NCBI RefSeq assembly: GCF_901709675.1
Contig: NC_051090.1
Span: 5,597,842 to 5,661,841, forward strand
Source: Syngnathus acus
Taxonomy: Eukaryota; Chordata; Actinopteri; Syngnathiformes; Syngnathidae
Direction of reading: 5' to 3'
Length of the DNA: 64,000 bases
This document shows, in pieces, positions 12,611 to 25,100 of the stretch; positions within the stretch are counted from its first letter, which is position 1; every line of letters starts with the position of its first letter. The notes under the pieces are model-generated. The model saw nothing but the letters and a program-made list of their open reading frames with translations, had not been told where the DNA came from and searched no databases. The position numbers and the translations under genes are program-made.

Positions 12611-12960
12611 CTCAGCACGGTTTGGACCAATAGGGCTCAAAAACAGACTTTTCATGAGACAATAATGACTATCAAGAACAAATGTGTTCCATGTTTGCAC
12701 TACTGTATGTTCTTTCAAGATAATCGGACTTTGCCTTGGTCATCTTGGATTTCAAAACACATTAACATGGTTTGTGACCATACTATGGACTGAACAAATC
12801 TAATTGTCATTTTCTTGTCAGTATTATGACTGCAACTCAATATGCAATTCTTTTTTTCCAAGGTTCTCATCTCATGTATTTTTGATTAACACAAGCAGAA
12901 ATGAATCTGTATTATAGAAAATATATCAAATTACACATATTAATAAATGTTTTGGGTTTA

Positions 12961-13697
12961 TAGAGCAAGCTTACGCTAAAATATCCGCAAATGAGCTTTA
13001 AATGCGGGATTTAAGCAGGCCTTTAATTTTGAGAATCAACAAAATGTGGAAAATGTTGTGGGACATGCATTCATTGGATAAATTGACAACTAAATATATG
13101 TATGGAATATTTTCGAAATATTATAGCTACACTTCATTTAGTATTTCCAATGATGTATATTTTGTGATTTGATGAGCGAATGAATGGCCATTAATCATCA
13201 ATGCAAGCAATGCTTCGTTTGTCCACAAGAGGGAGCCGTGTTACAAATTATAATACTGTACAGGCTTTGAAAGTAAAATAAAAATGTGAAAGTTGCACAT
13301 TCAAACATGTCTTGTTAACATCAGTTTTGACTTAAATAGCGATTCATTGACAATTCATTACAACCATTCAAGGTTCTTTCAAGAATTTCATTTAGGAGTT
13401 AAGAGTCCTCAGTTTACGACGGTTTGGACAACAGTTTTCGTTTCTTTTTTGGTCTTGGATTGGTGTTACAATTATGCCCAACAAGTATTTCTCGTACGCA
13501 TATTTACTGCAGGACTTATTCGGATAGTAATAGCACTAAATTAACTAAATTAAATATAACATAATAGATGTTCACCTCTAGGTGGCAGCAGAGAAATACG
13601 CCAGCGTGTTGCGGGTGATTATAGTCACCTAATGGCCTAAACTTGACCCCCTCGCCCCTTGAGATCCACCCTCAAGGATTTAACTTCTGTTTTAAAA

Positions 13698-13730
<33 letters not shown>

Positions 13731-14039
13731 CAAAGCAATCTTGTGCATTTCAATTTAAAATGTAAATGCCTCATTCACCCCCTGAAATGAATGAACCAAT
13801 ATCCTCCATTTCATTTTCCCTCTTTTTTTCACAGGCACCGAGCAGATGGATGGATGGGTGAAGGGAGGGATCCAGTCCTCCATCGCTCATCCCCCTTGCC
13901 TCTGACCTTGACTGTGAATTATGGGATGTCCTGCCAACCGACAGACAGGGCGCATAGGCCTGGTATTGCAACAGCCGAGACAATACCACTGGGTAGATGC
14001 TAGTGTGGTCACGGGGCGGGTGATTGAGAGAAAGAGGAG
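12961..14039. other. Non-coding DNA downstream of slc25a42
   Basis: AT-rich sequence without a recognisable gene. A (CTAT)n tetranucleotide repeat is the only clear feature. The open frames present have no family resemblance. Confidence 0.6.
13698..13731. repeat. (CTAT)n microsatellite
   Basis: Eight uninterrupted CTAT units followed by CAAAG. Confidence 0.93.
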
Positions 14040-14084
14040 GAGGAGGAGGTAGAGGAGGAGGAGGACAGAAGGAAAGATGCTTCT

Positions 14085-14215
14085 TGAAGGCGCCGTTGCC
14101 ATAGGTAACCTGGACCTGTGCCAAGAAGAAGGGGCGCCCGCGCATTTGCATGTATTCAAATGTTGCATGAATAATTCCGTGCATGGCGGACAGTAGCTGT
14201 TCACACATACACAAA
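14085..14215. promoter_or_regulatory. Candidate enhancer A: RFX X-box plus POU octamer element
   Basis: GTTGCCATAGGTAAC at 14095-14109 is an RFX X-box type imperfect palindrome (GTTGCC/GGTAAC, 3-bp spacer). CATTTGCATGTATTCAAAT at 14143-14161 contains the octamer ATTTGCAT followed by a second A/T-rich half. The same 19-mer, with one substitution, recurs at 48114-48132 in the matching element B. Both lie in the non-coding block around the miR-9 gene. Enhancer function is inferred from motif content only. Confidence 0.45.
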
Positions 14216-15069
14216 AGACAAGAAATGTGACGGCTGGAGAATAAAAGCACGCCAAGACGTGATTGGGATGCATGCAGCATCATATTTCACATGGTGAGTT
14301 TTGACTGTCTAGCTCTGAACCACAATGAACGCTGCATAGACGGGCTGATTTGATTGCAAAAGGTCAAGGAAGGCTCTTCCAGTTTTAACTGGGTTCTCTG
14401 GCCTCTTCTCAGATTCCAAAAACATGTTGGTATTCAACCAAAAAAATGAAACCGCCACATTGTTTTGCTACAGTTCAATGGCCATTGTGCTGCTCCTTCT
14501 CGCCTTGGCCTACAGGGGGCAGTATAATATAAAGATTGTATATGGTCATAGTCTCACACCGTCATTAAGCTGCAGTATTATTAATCATTCCTCGCAAAGG
14601 ATAAAGAATATATGTTACTCCAACATTTGCATTCAAATATACGTTGCTGAAAGGATTGTAATCCGGCAACAGAGGGTCACGTGTATCTCAAGGTATTAGA
14701 TGTCATCGCCTCTCAAGTACATCAAATATTCCGAACATTTGAGAAGAAGCTCTCAGTATGATGCAGCCAGGTTTGGAGCGCTACAGCCAGCGTGATAAAC
14801 ATGATTAACGCGCCGGTGAAGGCATCCCGCAACGGCACTGCTGATGTATTAGATGAGAGTGTAAATATTAAAGTATGAGCTTGTGTGTGTGCGTGCGCGC
14901 GTGAGTGCGCACATGTCGCACGTGCCAACCAGCTCTGGACGGCGTCCAGTCGCAGTCACTTTGATGGGCGACTCAGGACTGGAGCCACTCTGCACTAGAC
15001 AGCGTTCATAAATCCAGCCTGCATTCAAACACCTTGAGAGGCATTTTATCCAACATAAACTGTCCTGTA

Positions 15070-16060
15070 AAGGCCTCTCCTGTAAACCCTACTTTATGGA
15101 TGGAAAAATATCATATTGGGACTTTAAAACCCTACTTTGAAACCCTAGCCCTTTTTGGAATTCTAATTTGAAACACTAATTTAAAAAAAAAAAAAAAAAC
15201 TCTTTAAAAGAAACTCTTGCCTTAGTTTAAAATCCTAATCTGAAACCCTAGCTCCAATTTAGAAGCCCTACTTTGAAACCCTAGCCCTGAAACACTAACC
15301 CTAGTTTAAAAGCCTACATTGAAGCACTATATCTTGTTTCAAACCCTAATTTGAAACTGAACTTTTTAAAAATGTTTTATTTAATAAAAGAATTGATTAC
15401 AATTTAAAAGTTCTACTTTGAAACCCTCACCTTTGTTTAAACCCCCACTTTGGAATCCGATCACTAGTTTCAATCGTTCTTTGGGTTTGAACTGACAGAA
15501 CTGTCAGAACTAAGAAAAAAGACAATACAAATTCACTTAGATCCCGAATAAAGAGGATTCACAAAATTATAAAGAAAGAAAATAGTACAATATTTACCTC
15601 ATTGGCCACGTTCACAAAAAAAAAAAAGAATAAAATGTCCACAAAATCTCGACTGGTCGTGTTGACATTTTGTGCATCGATTAATTGGGTCCCTTACAAC
15701 ATATACATGTGGAACAAAAAACAAGTTTCCCTTTTATCAAAAATGTTTCAACCCACTCGAAAAAATATGACTTATTCAACATTTTAACACAAAATAATGT
15801 CTTTATTTATTTATTGTTCTTTTCAACTCAAATAAAACTTTGAAATAAATAAATCAAATCAATGAGAGTTGCCTTTGAAATCTAGCTCTTATTCACAAAC
15901 CCTTCTTTGAACCCTAAACACTAGCCCGTCTAAACCCCTTGCCCTACTTTGAAACCTGACTTGACACATTTTGATGGTCGCATTCATCCTCCATCATCCT
16001 TACTACTGTTAATAAATTGTGACCCTACTTTGCAACCCGAGCCCTAATTAGAAGTGCACT
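15070..16060. repeat. Degenerate array of TTTGAAACCCTAGCCCTA-like units
   Basis: Many imperfect copies of a unit of about 18-30 bp built from TTTGAAA and CCCTA(A/G) occur at 15070-15475 and again at 15890-16055, for example at 15130, 15160, 15240, 15270, 15420, 15940 and 16021. The copies are irregularly spaced and point-mutated. An AT-rich stretch of about 400 bp separates the two parts. Confidence 0.65.
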
Positions 16061-16199
16061 GGCTCAATATGTATCCATGCAAAAGTGCTGCGGGGACATT
16101 CCGCTCTCTGTGTGCTCTTGCGCAGTCTTGTTAATTTTTACAAGATCCAGCACATATGGCCACTTATTGCTTGGCAGCGCTGTTAAAAGCTGCGGGGTC

Positions 16200-16880
16200 A
16201 GTGCATTACTGAGCTGCTTCCATTAGAGGGAGTGTGCACGCCGGCCCGGACCGCACTCAATCAAACACGCTGCAATGGCTGCACTTGCAAAGACTCGAGT
16301 CACGTGACTTGACTCAGACTCGGCCAAAAAAAAAGGAGCACGTTCAAACGTGATGAAACGTGCAAGTAGCGCCACCTTCAAGAAGAATAAAGGAAGTAGC
16401 GTGGCTAATTTACCATGAAGGCAAAGACAGAATCTGAAATTGGTGGAAACGTGTAGTAGTAAATTGTTTTTCACCGCCAGGGTTACAGAAAGTTGGGATG
16501 TGTTCATCTTGCATCCTTCTTTTCCACACTGAAATCATCTCCAGTGGGTGTTTTGGGCTTATTGATGGTTTCCATAACAACGTGACTTGCAAAGATTCAT
16601 GGTGGTCATTATGAACATGCATGTGTGTTTCCTGCAAGGAAAAGAAAAGCGAAGGTATGGATGGATGGAAGGCCACGGCGTGTTTTGCATGAGAATGGCT
16701 CGGGGTCCTGTGAACCTTGTGCTCCCTGCGCGCACATTCAATGGCGGCGCCACGGTCAGCGTGACAAAGTGGGCCCCGGGTTGTCTTAGGCACACACGCC
16801 ACCCGCCCACGTCCACGGTCAGTCCACTGTGTATACACACTGGGCTAAGGCAACACATTTTATGAGGCGTCTGGGGAGGG
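16200..16880. other. G+C-richer non-coding block with a CACGTG palindrome
   Basis: No credible coding frame. AGTCACGTGACT at 16298-16309 is a perfect 12-bp palindrome with an E-box core, and TGACTCA (AP-1 type) follows at 16310-16316. It could be a regulatory element or part of an old repeat. Confidence 0.3.
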
Positions 16881-16984
16881 CGGCCAAGTTCAGGGTAAGC
16901 AAAGGGACGAGTGGCCGAGGGTGGACTTTTCTAGACTAGCTTTGCTTCAGCAGATTTAATGAATGTTACTGTTCTTTTTACAGT

Positions 16985-17165
16985 ATGGTTCACAATAGTC
17001 TTTGTTGGTTGCTAGGAGTTTTGACTCCATCCAATGAAAATTTTCATTTTCTGTCGCGCTTGCCCAATCTTGGGTCATGTTGGGTGAGCCTAGTACACTC
17101 TGAACTGGGTGCCACCCAATCACACACCATAAAAAGACTAACAACCATTCACTTAACATTAGAGG
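16985..17165 (-). repeat. Degenerate SINE, reverse orientation
   Basis: On the minus strand it reads GTGAATGGTTGTTAG...GTGTGATTGGGTGGCACCCAG...GCGCGACAGAAAATG. This matches the 3' half of the fish SINE seen at 56690-56930 (GTGAATGG, GTGATTGGTTGGCAACCAG, GAAAAAGATAAATGG). Confidence 0.6.
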
Positions 17166-17199
17166 CTTATTAGAAGGTACATCAAATAACAAAAATCAA

Positions 17200-19400
17200 A
17201 AAAAATTTAAGCACACATTTGTTAATTAAACAAAAAGTACATTTCAAAGCAGAAATGCTTTGTAAATCATCAAGTTTGTGTGTTTTACTGCTTTGTGTCC
17301 TGCTTGTCCTCCGTCGTTAAAGGCCTTTGTGTTGCTAACTGCCCAGGATGTTAACAACACAAACAAACAGTGGAGAGACAATTACACGACAAAGGGCCTT
17401 TCCCACCTCTGCTGCTTCCCCAGGAAGAGTTAATAAAGTCAGTCACTGAAGCAGTTGCTCCATTAGTTTAGGTCTTTAAAGTTGATAAAAGAAGGGAGGA
17501 TGTCGGTAGAAAGGAAAGAATGAAAAAAGTAACAGATTTAATTTAATAATGTAATTCTGATCCTGTATATAATTTTTTTTTTGGTCTTTTTCCTTTGAGG
17601 TTGAATGTCAGGCGGCGTACGGTTGCCCAGCTCTGCTTTCACTCTCAACACAAGTCACACGCCAACTCCATGTGACATGATCCGTAACTCCATCTATAGG
17701 TGTTACGCTATCATTCCCACCATTTAAAGAGCTTTTCCACCTCCTCGATGACCTCGGCTTCGCCTCGCCGGACACCCAAAATGACCTGATGGCCACTGTA
17801 CTCCGAGTGTGTGTGTGTGCACGCGGAGGTCATTCCAGTATTTTCCAAAGTGTCCATGGAGTGTGAGGGAATCCAGCATGGCCAGTGAGCATGTATATCA
17901 GGCCATCTCACGGCTGGCTGGAGGCACCCCGGGTGGCCCGCCGTGGTCGATACTGCACTGGTGACTGGACACGCAGAATGGGATAATCTCCTACTTTCTT
18001 TCACACACACATACACACTCAAACTCCATTGTACTGACACGGCGACAGGGGCCCGCTCGGCTCGCCATCTAGGTCAGCACCAGTCGAGGGGAGGCCGAGG
18101 CCTGCGGGTTCTACAGTGAAGATGCGGTGTCTCAACAGTATGAAAATATTCCTGAGTATTACTATGCTGTCTATATGTGCTACTGCACTATTTGTGTTTC
18201 TATAGGATTACATAGACGCTAGTTTAGTGAGCCTATCTATGGCTTTTGCATTCTGTATTAGCATTGAGCTAGTAAAGATGAATAAAGTTCAGACTTTTGT
18301 AAGGTGACAGTCTGTAATTGTTGAAAATACAAAAATATTTGTTTTACATTCTAAAATGAACCCATATTGGGTCAAAAAGAACCGATGCAACTTTTGGTGG
18401 TATTCGTTTGACCCCAAAAAGTTCAAATGGAAAAACAAAAAAGTAAACCCGCTTCAAGTACTCACTGATACCAAGCACCGATACCACTGCTACTTTTAAT
18501 CCATGAAATTTCATTTGCTACAATGACAAAAACTTGTGCCTAGGACATTTCTTTCTAATGCTTTTGCCTTAAGTATCGGTGACAAGTATCAGCAGCCTCC
18601 ATGAGTACCCAATACCTTTAAAACAAGGCTGGAATCGGCCCGATACAATACCGGCCTGATATAATACCTGATATCGGTACTCGCCAATCCGTAATTTTGG
18701 TAATAAAAAGATTTAAGGTAGCACTTGGGCTTAAAACACAAAAACTATCTATTGCTTGCATCAAGCGCATTCCACTCTCCCAAGTCATCGCACACAACGG
18801 GCGTAAACGGCACGCCGCTATGGACCATAATGGGATCTGTTTATGGGCAGTTGGGATGTTTTCATAAACGTTAAGAGAAAATGCAAAGCATCTGACTTTT
18901 ACAGTTGTACTACCAGCACATTTATGAATACAAAATGTACAACAACAAAGGTGTGGTTTGAAGTCATGCATTTATTGGAAATCACATCATTCCATCATTC
19001 CAAAGAAGTAATCCTAGTTTTTATGATTTAAAAATCCAATTTTATCAATTGAAGAGAGGAAAAATGATCATTGTTTTTCATTTTTTTCACACAAAAAATT
19101 GCAATTTTCTTTTTCTAAGCAAAACAAATGAATTCCATATGTCTCCTTATCTTAAAAACAACTTTCCAACTAGGGCAACAAATCAAATTGTAACATTTTA
19201 GCAATACATGCTTTTAATTAGACAAAATAATCTGAATATAATAATAAAAAAATCTGATTAAATGATGATACAGTACTAAAAATACATCAATTTGTTTTGA
19301 TCATTTAGTATTCTTAAACATACCTTTTAGAAACTTCTTCAATATAAAGTAGTCACATCCAAAAAGACCAATCATATCATGACATATCAAACTTGTCACA
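17200..19400. other. Non-coding DNA, one possible interspersed repeat
   Basis: No gene was recognised. From 18465 to 18700, motifs such as GATACC, GTATCGG, GATATCGGTA and their complements recur. This suggests a decayed inverted-repeat element, but no clear terminal repeats or target duplications could be set. The rest is AT-rich unique-looking DNA. Confidence 0.35.
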
Positions 19401-20379
19401 TCTAAATGTGGACATATAAAAAAAAAAAAATCATATAAATATAAAGATTGCACTTAGTTGCATGTGTTCCCGTCCAAGAGTGCAGCTTCACATCGTCATG
19501 GCGACAAATGGTGGCTTCATCTGTGGTAGAAAAAAATAAAAAAGTTCAAATCAGTATGTGGTCACTATAATTATAATGAGGGTGAAAAAAGGAAATGCTG
19601 CTTATAACAAACAAACAGAGGAAGGGGCCAAGCTTTGACATATGTCCATGTGCGTGTGTGTGTGTATTTGCTTGTGCGTCTATCAGCTGTCTGCATCAAT
19701 GGCGCGTGTGTGTGTGTGACCCCCACCCCCTCCACTCTCCCAACCGGCACTGGTAGACAGTGACGGGTCAGGGGTCAAGATAGAGTCTGTCTGGGTTTAC
19801 TGGCTGACCCTAACGCCTGCAGCATCAAAACACACGCACATAGACATGTGATTGGGGGGGTCTTTTGCCCCTTTACCAGACTAATATCACCTTTGGGATT
19901 AGGTTCCAGACAGAAATACACTGACCCCCCCACCCGCCCTAAACACAAACACGCGTTGTATGTGCTTGGTCATAAAACCGTCCGACATGATGCTGACTCT
20001 TTAAGGAGCATCTAATGATAGTTTAGAGGAATATTGGCTTCGTCATGGTGAGAAAGGACGTTAGCTTTTTATGCTTACATACACTCGTACGGGGTTGGGC
20101 AAGTAAATTTGCAAAGGGGTCACATGAAAAACTGCCAAGCTAACATGCTAACCTCCCAAAACCAAGCTGTGGAAGATGCTTTTGGATGGAAAGTCAAATC
20201 CAACAAATCTGAGACGACTGAATCCCAGCTCAGAAATAAGAGGTCAAACACCAGAGGAGCAGACCACAGAGGGGGGGAGGAGGACTTCGTCAAATAAGCC
20301 TGAGTGTTAAACCTGATAATCCGCCTGCATTATTACAACATCTGTGAGGTCTACTGCGGCTCTGATGGTGATTAGCGAG

Positions 20380-20720
20380 ACAGATGTAAACAATATCCAG
20401 GCTGAATAGGAGGAGGAGAGAAGCGGGACGACTGGAGACGGAGAGGCAAAGTGGGGAATATAAAAGAGGCCCGAGCTAAAGATTTAGAGGTAAAAAGTGA
20501 GGCGACGCAGGCGAGGAAATGGGCGTGATGTGCAGGATTTGAGAAGAGGAGAGCTTTTGGGGGTGCAGCCCGAGGAGGAGGGGGGGTTTAGGAGCAGCAG
20601 ATTGGGAGACGGGACACAAGGGAGAGGTTGGTTAGCAGGCTGTAATTTATGCAGAGTGAGGCTGACGAGTGGAAGGCGTCTGGTGGGACCCCCTCAATGG
20701 GTCTGAGGAGTCAGGGGCGC
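20380..20720. other. Purine-rich non-coding stretch
   Basis: Strongly G/A-biased plus strand with many GAGG and GGAG runs. The open frames through it come from the composition bias and have no family signal. Confidence 0.4.
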
Positions 20721-21453
20721 AGCTTTTTCTTTTGAGGGGGGGTCTCAACAGGCTATGCTCACAAATTAATGTCCTATTGAGGTATGGGTACAGGGAGGTT
20801 TTTTTTTGGGCCTGCCATGTTTGTAGACTATGCGCAGATTCTATGGTCGAATGCGCTTGATGCAGTCAGACACTTTAATAGCCTTAACACAACACATCCA
20901 GCGAGCATGCGGACAAACAGCCTATGTGACACAAATGACACCGTATGTGATTTAAGGTGCGGCGTGGTGTGGAAAAGACACAAGAAGGTTGAAAATGAAA
21001 AGCGTGACCCCGGTGTGGCACTCAAAAGTGAAAAATAACGCCACTGTCAGTAACGTAAAGGTGGTGTCGCCGTATGATACAACAAGTTAAGTGTCGCTTT
21101 GGAAGGCTAAGTGGTAGGAAAATGCGTTGAGAAAGGCTTTGTTTTGGTCATTTGTTATGTGACAAATGTTTTGTAGAGCAAAAAAAAAACACACACAAAA
21201 TTCACCTTCAGACATTTTCTTGCAAAATAACAATTTGACAGGTAGACGGGCCAAACATCCTCTCTCACCATCACCGCACAACTGATGGAACATGCACATT
21301 ACATACAGCAGATATCCTGCTTCAAAACAATATCTGTGTGTGTGTTTGTGTGTGTCCCGAACAGGAAGAGTCTCAGCATGACAGTCGAATGAATAACAAT
21401 GAACTTGCACATCGAGATTCAAATTTACAACAGGATAGATGAACTGAAAAGAC

Positions 21454-21455
<2 letters not shown>

Positions 21456-21515
<60 letters not shown>
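21456..21515. repeat. (GT)n microsatellite
   Basis: Thirty uninterrupted GT units. Confidence 0.96.
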
Positions 21516-21517
<2 letters not shown>

Positions 21518-21581
21518 AACGTTGAGACAATCTTATGATCAAAGTGCACACACACCTTCACATGCTCCATATTGCCCTCAC

Positions 21582-21635
21582 TTGGATGCGGCGAGGACCC
21601 CATCGTAGTCAATCCCTGTGCTGTCCATGTCAAGC
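21582..21635 (-). other. Possible spliced exon of a minus-strand transcript
   Basis: On the minus strand a strong acceptor (a run of T's, then CTCATCAG) is followed by a 54-bp open segment and a GTGAGG donor. One frame reads LDMDSTGIDYDGVLAAS. No protein family was recognised, and no neighbouring exon of matching phase was found. It may be an exon of the miR-9 host RNA, which would run in this direction, or chance. Confidence 0.18.
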
Positions 21636-22149
21636 CTGATGAGAAAAAAAAGAGCAAAATAAAGGGCCCGCATGGCTTATTAAATCAAGACCCCCTTCCC
21701 CAACACACACATTTAAATAATGGACTTATTCAATTAATAGTGATCTAAACTTGGCATGTGTGCTACGGCGTTTCCCATTATAGTATTAAGCTAGCAGACA
21801 TTAAGGCAAAGTTACTATATGGCTGTTTCAAAGACACAAAATGCTATTCTCTGTGTTTTATATTTAGTTTGACAGTAAACTTCAACTGGGAAAGGTAATA
21901 AACAATTTGAAACCTCTTTTTATAAGAATTGTTTAGTATCTCCCAAACTGCTAGTTTCTAGAGAGAAAAAGGGAGTCAATTATGATTTAATTCAGCTTTA
22001 AAGTTATTAAATAGGGCACTTTTTCCGTTTATATTTTGCGGTAGGAGTACATCAAAAATAAAATAAAAATGAGGAAAAAAATATGGGACCTTATTTCATA
22101 CTGCAGATATTTCAGCTGTGGATTTTATTAGCAGATAAACTGACCCCGG

Positions 22150-22801
22150 AGTTGTTGCCGTGACAAATTTAGAGGATGGAGGATTCCTGCAACTTTTTAA
22201 TCACAACGATGTAAAGGTGAGCGGCCCGAGGGTGCAGAGCAGCATTTGAAGAAAGCTGCTTGAAAAAAAAAATCAAATAAATAATAACATAATAATAAAA
22301 AGCTGGGCTGCGATAAAGCGGGTCTAGTAGCTCGGAGGAAAGGCGGCGGGGAGGAAAAGACGAGGTGAAAGGGGTCAGCGGGGAGGAAGGCGAAAGGCTG
22401 GGAGCGAGTAAAAGATGGTGGCGTGTCAATGTGTGTGAGTGTGTGCGTGTGCATGCATGTGTGTCAACCCCAGCTGGGCAGACGTTTAGCTTGACATGCT
22501 GATAGGGATTTAAGCAGTGGGTGGGTGCAACAAGGTGAGCGGTCGCCAAACCGCCCTCGCTAAGCTTGATTTCAACGCCAGAGCTGAGACGATGAAGAGG
22601 CCGGGAGGGGTGTGGGGTCGAATGGGGAGGTTGGTTTTGTGCCCGTGGACGACCGCCCCTCCCTCCAGGCGAAGATGAGGAGAAAGAAGGGGGGAGATGT
22701 GTGTTGAGGTGATGAAGGAAAGTGATTTCTTTCTTTCTTGTGAAGCAGAAGTGCCCTCACACAAGAATGGGAATATTTCTTCCATCCAACTCCCTCAAAA
22801 A

Positions 22802-22841
<40 letters not shown>

Positions 22842-25100
22842 TATTTATAAAAATAAAATAATCTATTTATATTATATATTTATAATACATTTTTCAATTT
22901 TTTAATATTACCAACAGTATCAAACCTTTTAAAGGGCATTCTTACTTTGGAAACAAAATACGTATTTTCTTAACACACCGTAACCATCTGCCTTATGCAC
23001 CTGGTGCTTCCATAATTTAATTAATTCGTTCATTAATTTTTTTTTGGGGGGGGGTAGGAATTTGGGGACAACAAATCCGATAAACACAAACAGTACAATT
23101 GCCTTGACTCTTTTTAACTGCTGCTAAAAGGTAAGTAAGTATCTTTTACAGGAGAGGAACTAATTAATACTAAATTAATTGAGACGTGGCATCAATTACA
23201 AGAAACCAGTTCTCTATTGTTGTCAAAATGGAATACGAACAAAGCTAGTGGGAGCTTAGGACACATGCACAGTACTGAGGTGCCCACCCGGCTACCTACT
23301 TTGGGGTGCACACGAGATGAACCCTGAGCTGACATGTTAAATTACAGGAGGCAGCAGACTGAGACAACCGGGGGGCTGCTGGGGGGTGGCGGGGGGGCTG
23401 TCAAAGTGTCTGACTGGGTTTCACTCCATGAGGCTCCAAGGGGGGGCTTATTTGACCAGGAGGGTGGGCTACGGAGATGCAGTAGTGATTCCTGGCACGA
23501 TTTGGACTTCTGGAAAGACGGGCCGGAAGGTAGATGGCGTGGAACCCCCCCCCCCCGAATCCACCCGCTATCCCCTTCTGCGTCAAGTTGTCCGTGGAGC
23601 AAAGCAATAAGAAGCAGGTTATAAAATAAGCAAACATCGAGGCAGCTTACAGACAGCCGGCTAGCTTGGGGGGGAAACACACACACACACACACAGACGA
23701 ATACCCACCCCCCTAGCGCACCAGCGTACCCCTGACCTTGACCCCTCCGGTCATTCCTAACCTGCTTCTGAATGGACGTCAGTGCAGCTGGGCTGTCTAG
23801 CCACATAATAAGTGCAACTTCCTTCACCATCATCGCGAGTACGTTCCCACGCTCGCTGAATGACTGATGCTAAGTCCCGGCATCTGGACCGGAAAACCTG
23901 TTCTACGTGGCCAAACGACACTTGAGCTTATTTTGTCAATGCAATAATGTTATTTGTGAAATAAGGGAAACTATCGGAACAGCTTTACACCATGACAACA
24001 CAAATGACTATGTTTAAAAAGGCTTCAGACTTATATTGAATCTTGATACAAATGATACACAGTAGCAAATAATATAAAATATTAAAAAAATACACATGCG
24101 AGCTCTCACATTACATTTCCATACAGTAAAAGAAAAAAACTTTTCGGTAGAAAGTCTCACTTACAGTAAGTGTCATAAATCTATGAATCCTATGCGCTCA
24201 TACATATCATTCATCATACATCGGGTGGCGTCATATTTTCATTAGGGCCATGTCTGTGTCGAGCTGTGTGGCCTTTCACTTGAGTGTGAGCAGGCAGTTT
24301 AATCACACAGCACTACTCCATTTCCATTTTTTTTTTTTTTCCTCCTCATGCAGCCTCCATTTCACTCTGGCTTCATAATTCTGCCCCTCAGCGCTGAGCC
24401 GGTTGCGATGACATAGTCACTGACCTGGAGCAATGCGCCCACCCAATACCCAAACTTTCTTTCGAGAATTTGTAATCAGCCTTTAGGGCGACTCCCTGTG
24501 GAGCAACAGGAAGAGATTCCTTAATAGGTATTTTAAGAATTTGTTCAAGTACATCATTATATTTCTTTTCTGAAAAGCACAATTAAAACTGTAAACTGAG
24601 TCTAAAATGAACAAGTGATGCTGGTTTGAATTCTTTGATCGGCGTTCCTTAGCTTGGTCAAAACGAAGGAGGGCAAGACAAGTGGAACAGGACCGGAAAG
24701 AATTGAGCGATGGCTGAAAATGCTTTCAGCAAGTATTACATCAATGCGACACACACACGCAAAATCAATACCTACGTAAATAAAAAGCAGCAAGCAATCT
24801 GAATAAAGCACAACTCAACCCACTTTCAAAATTGTCATTCATAAAAGGACACATAACTGTAATTGAATAAATCTTTGGGAAGTGTTGGTACCTTGTCAAA
24901 GTTGACAGAATAATATTTAAAAAGCCTTGGAAATCTTGATTGATTGATATCTTGGGGTCTTATGAGGCGGAAACTAACTGGGAGAGCAGAGGAATGTGAA
25001 CCAGGGAGCATTATTGACGGAATAGATTCAGAGACGCTAGAACTGAAATGAAACATTCACTAAGGTGTATATAGTTTTTGCAAATTTGCTAATTTTACAT
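22150..25100. other. Non-coding DNA with low-complexity tracts
   Basis: Contains purine-rich DNA (22320-22700), a (TA)n tract at 22811-22834 and G/C homopolymer runs at about 23390 and 23546. There is no coding segment that can be supported. Apparent open frames cross microsatellites or biased tracts. Confidence 0.5.
22811..22834. repeat. (TA)n microsatellite
   Basis: Twelve TA units preceded by a poly(A) run. Confidence 0.9.

Larger units (their letters stand above)
9000..12960 (+). other. slc25a42: slc25a42 transcription unit (5' non-coding exon to poly(A) signal)
   Basis: A non-coding first exon would run from about 9000 (30 bp after the TATA at 8971) to the donor AAG|GTATGG at 9148. Exon 2 opens after TTTTGCAG at 9399. 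Two short upstream ORFs (ATG 9130-TAA 9147 and ATG 9425-TGA 9448) precede the main start. The second stop is in frame with the main ATG, which rules out an N-terminal extension. AATAAA at 12942-12947 is the likely poly(A) signal. The transcription start was inferred, not observed. Confidence 0.6.

Noticed and set aside
21087-21657. Open frames on both strands running through the (GT)30 tract.
   Set aside because: They consist largely of Thr-His or Val-Cys dipeptide repeats encoded by the microsatellite.
23342-23833. Minus-strand frame of 163 codons, with a splice-like end near LDSPAALTSIQKQ at about 23765.
   Set aside because: It crosses C-runs and a CA tract, its phase does not match the other possible exon at 21582, and no family was recognised.
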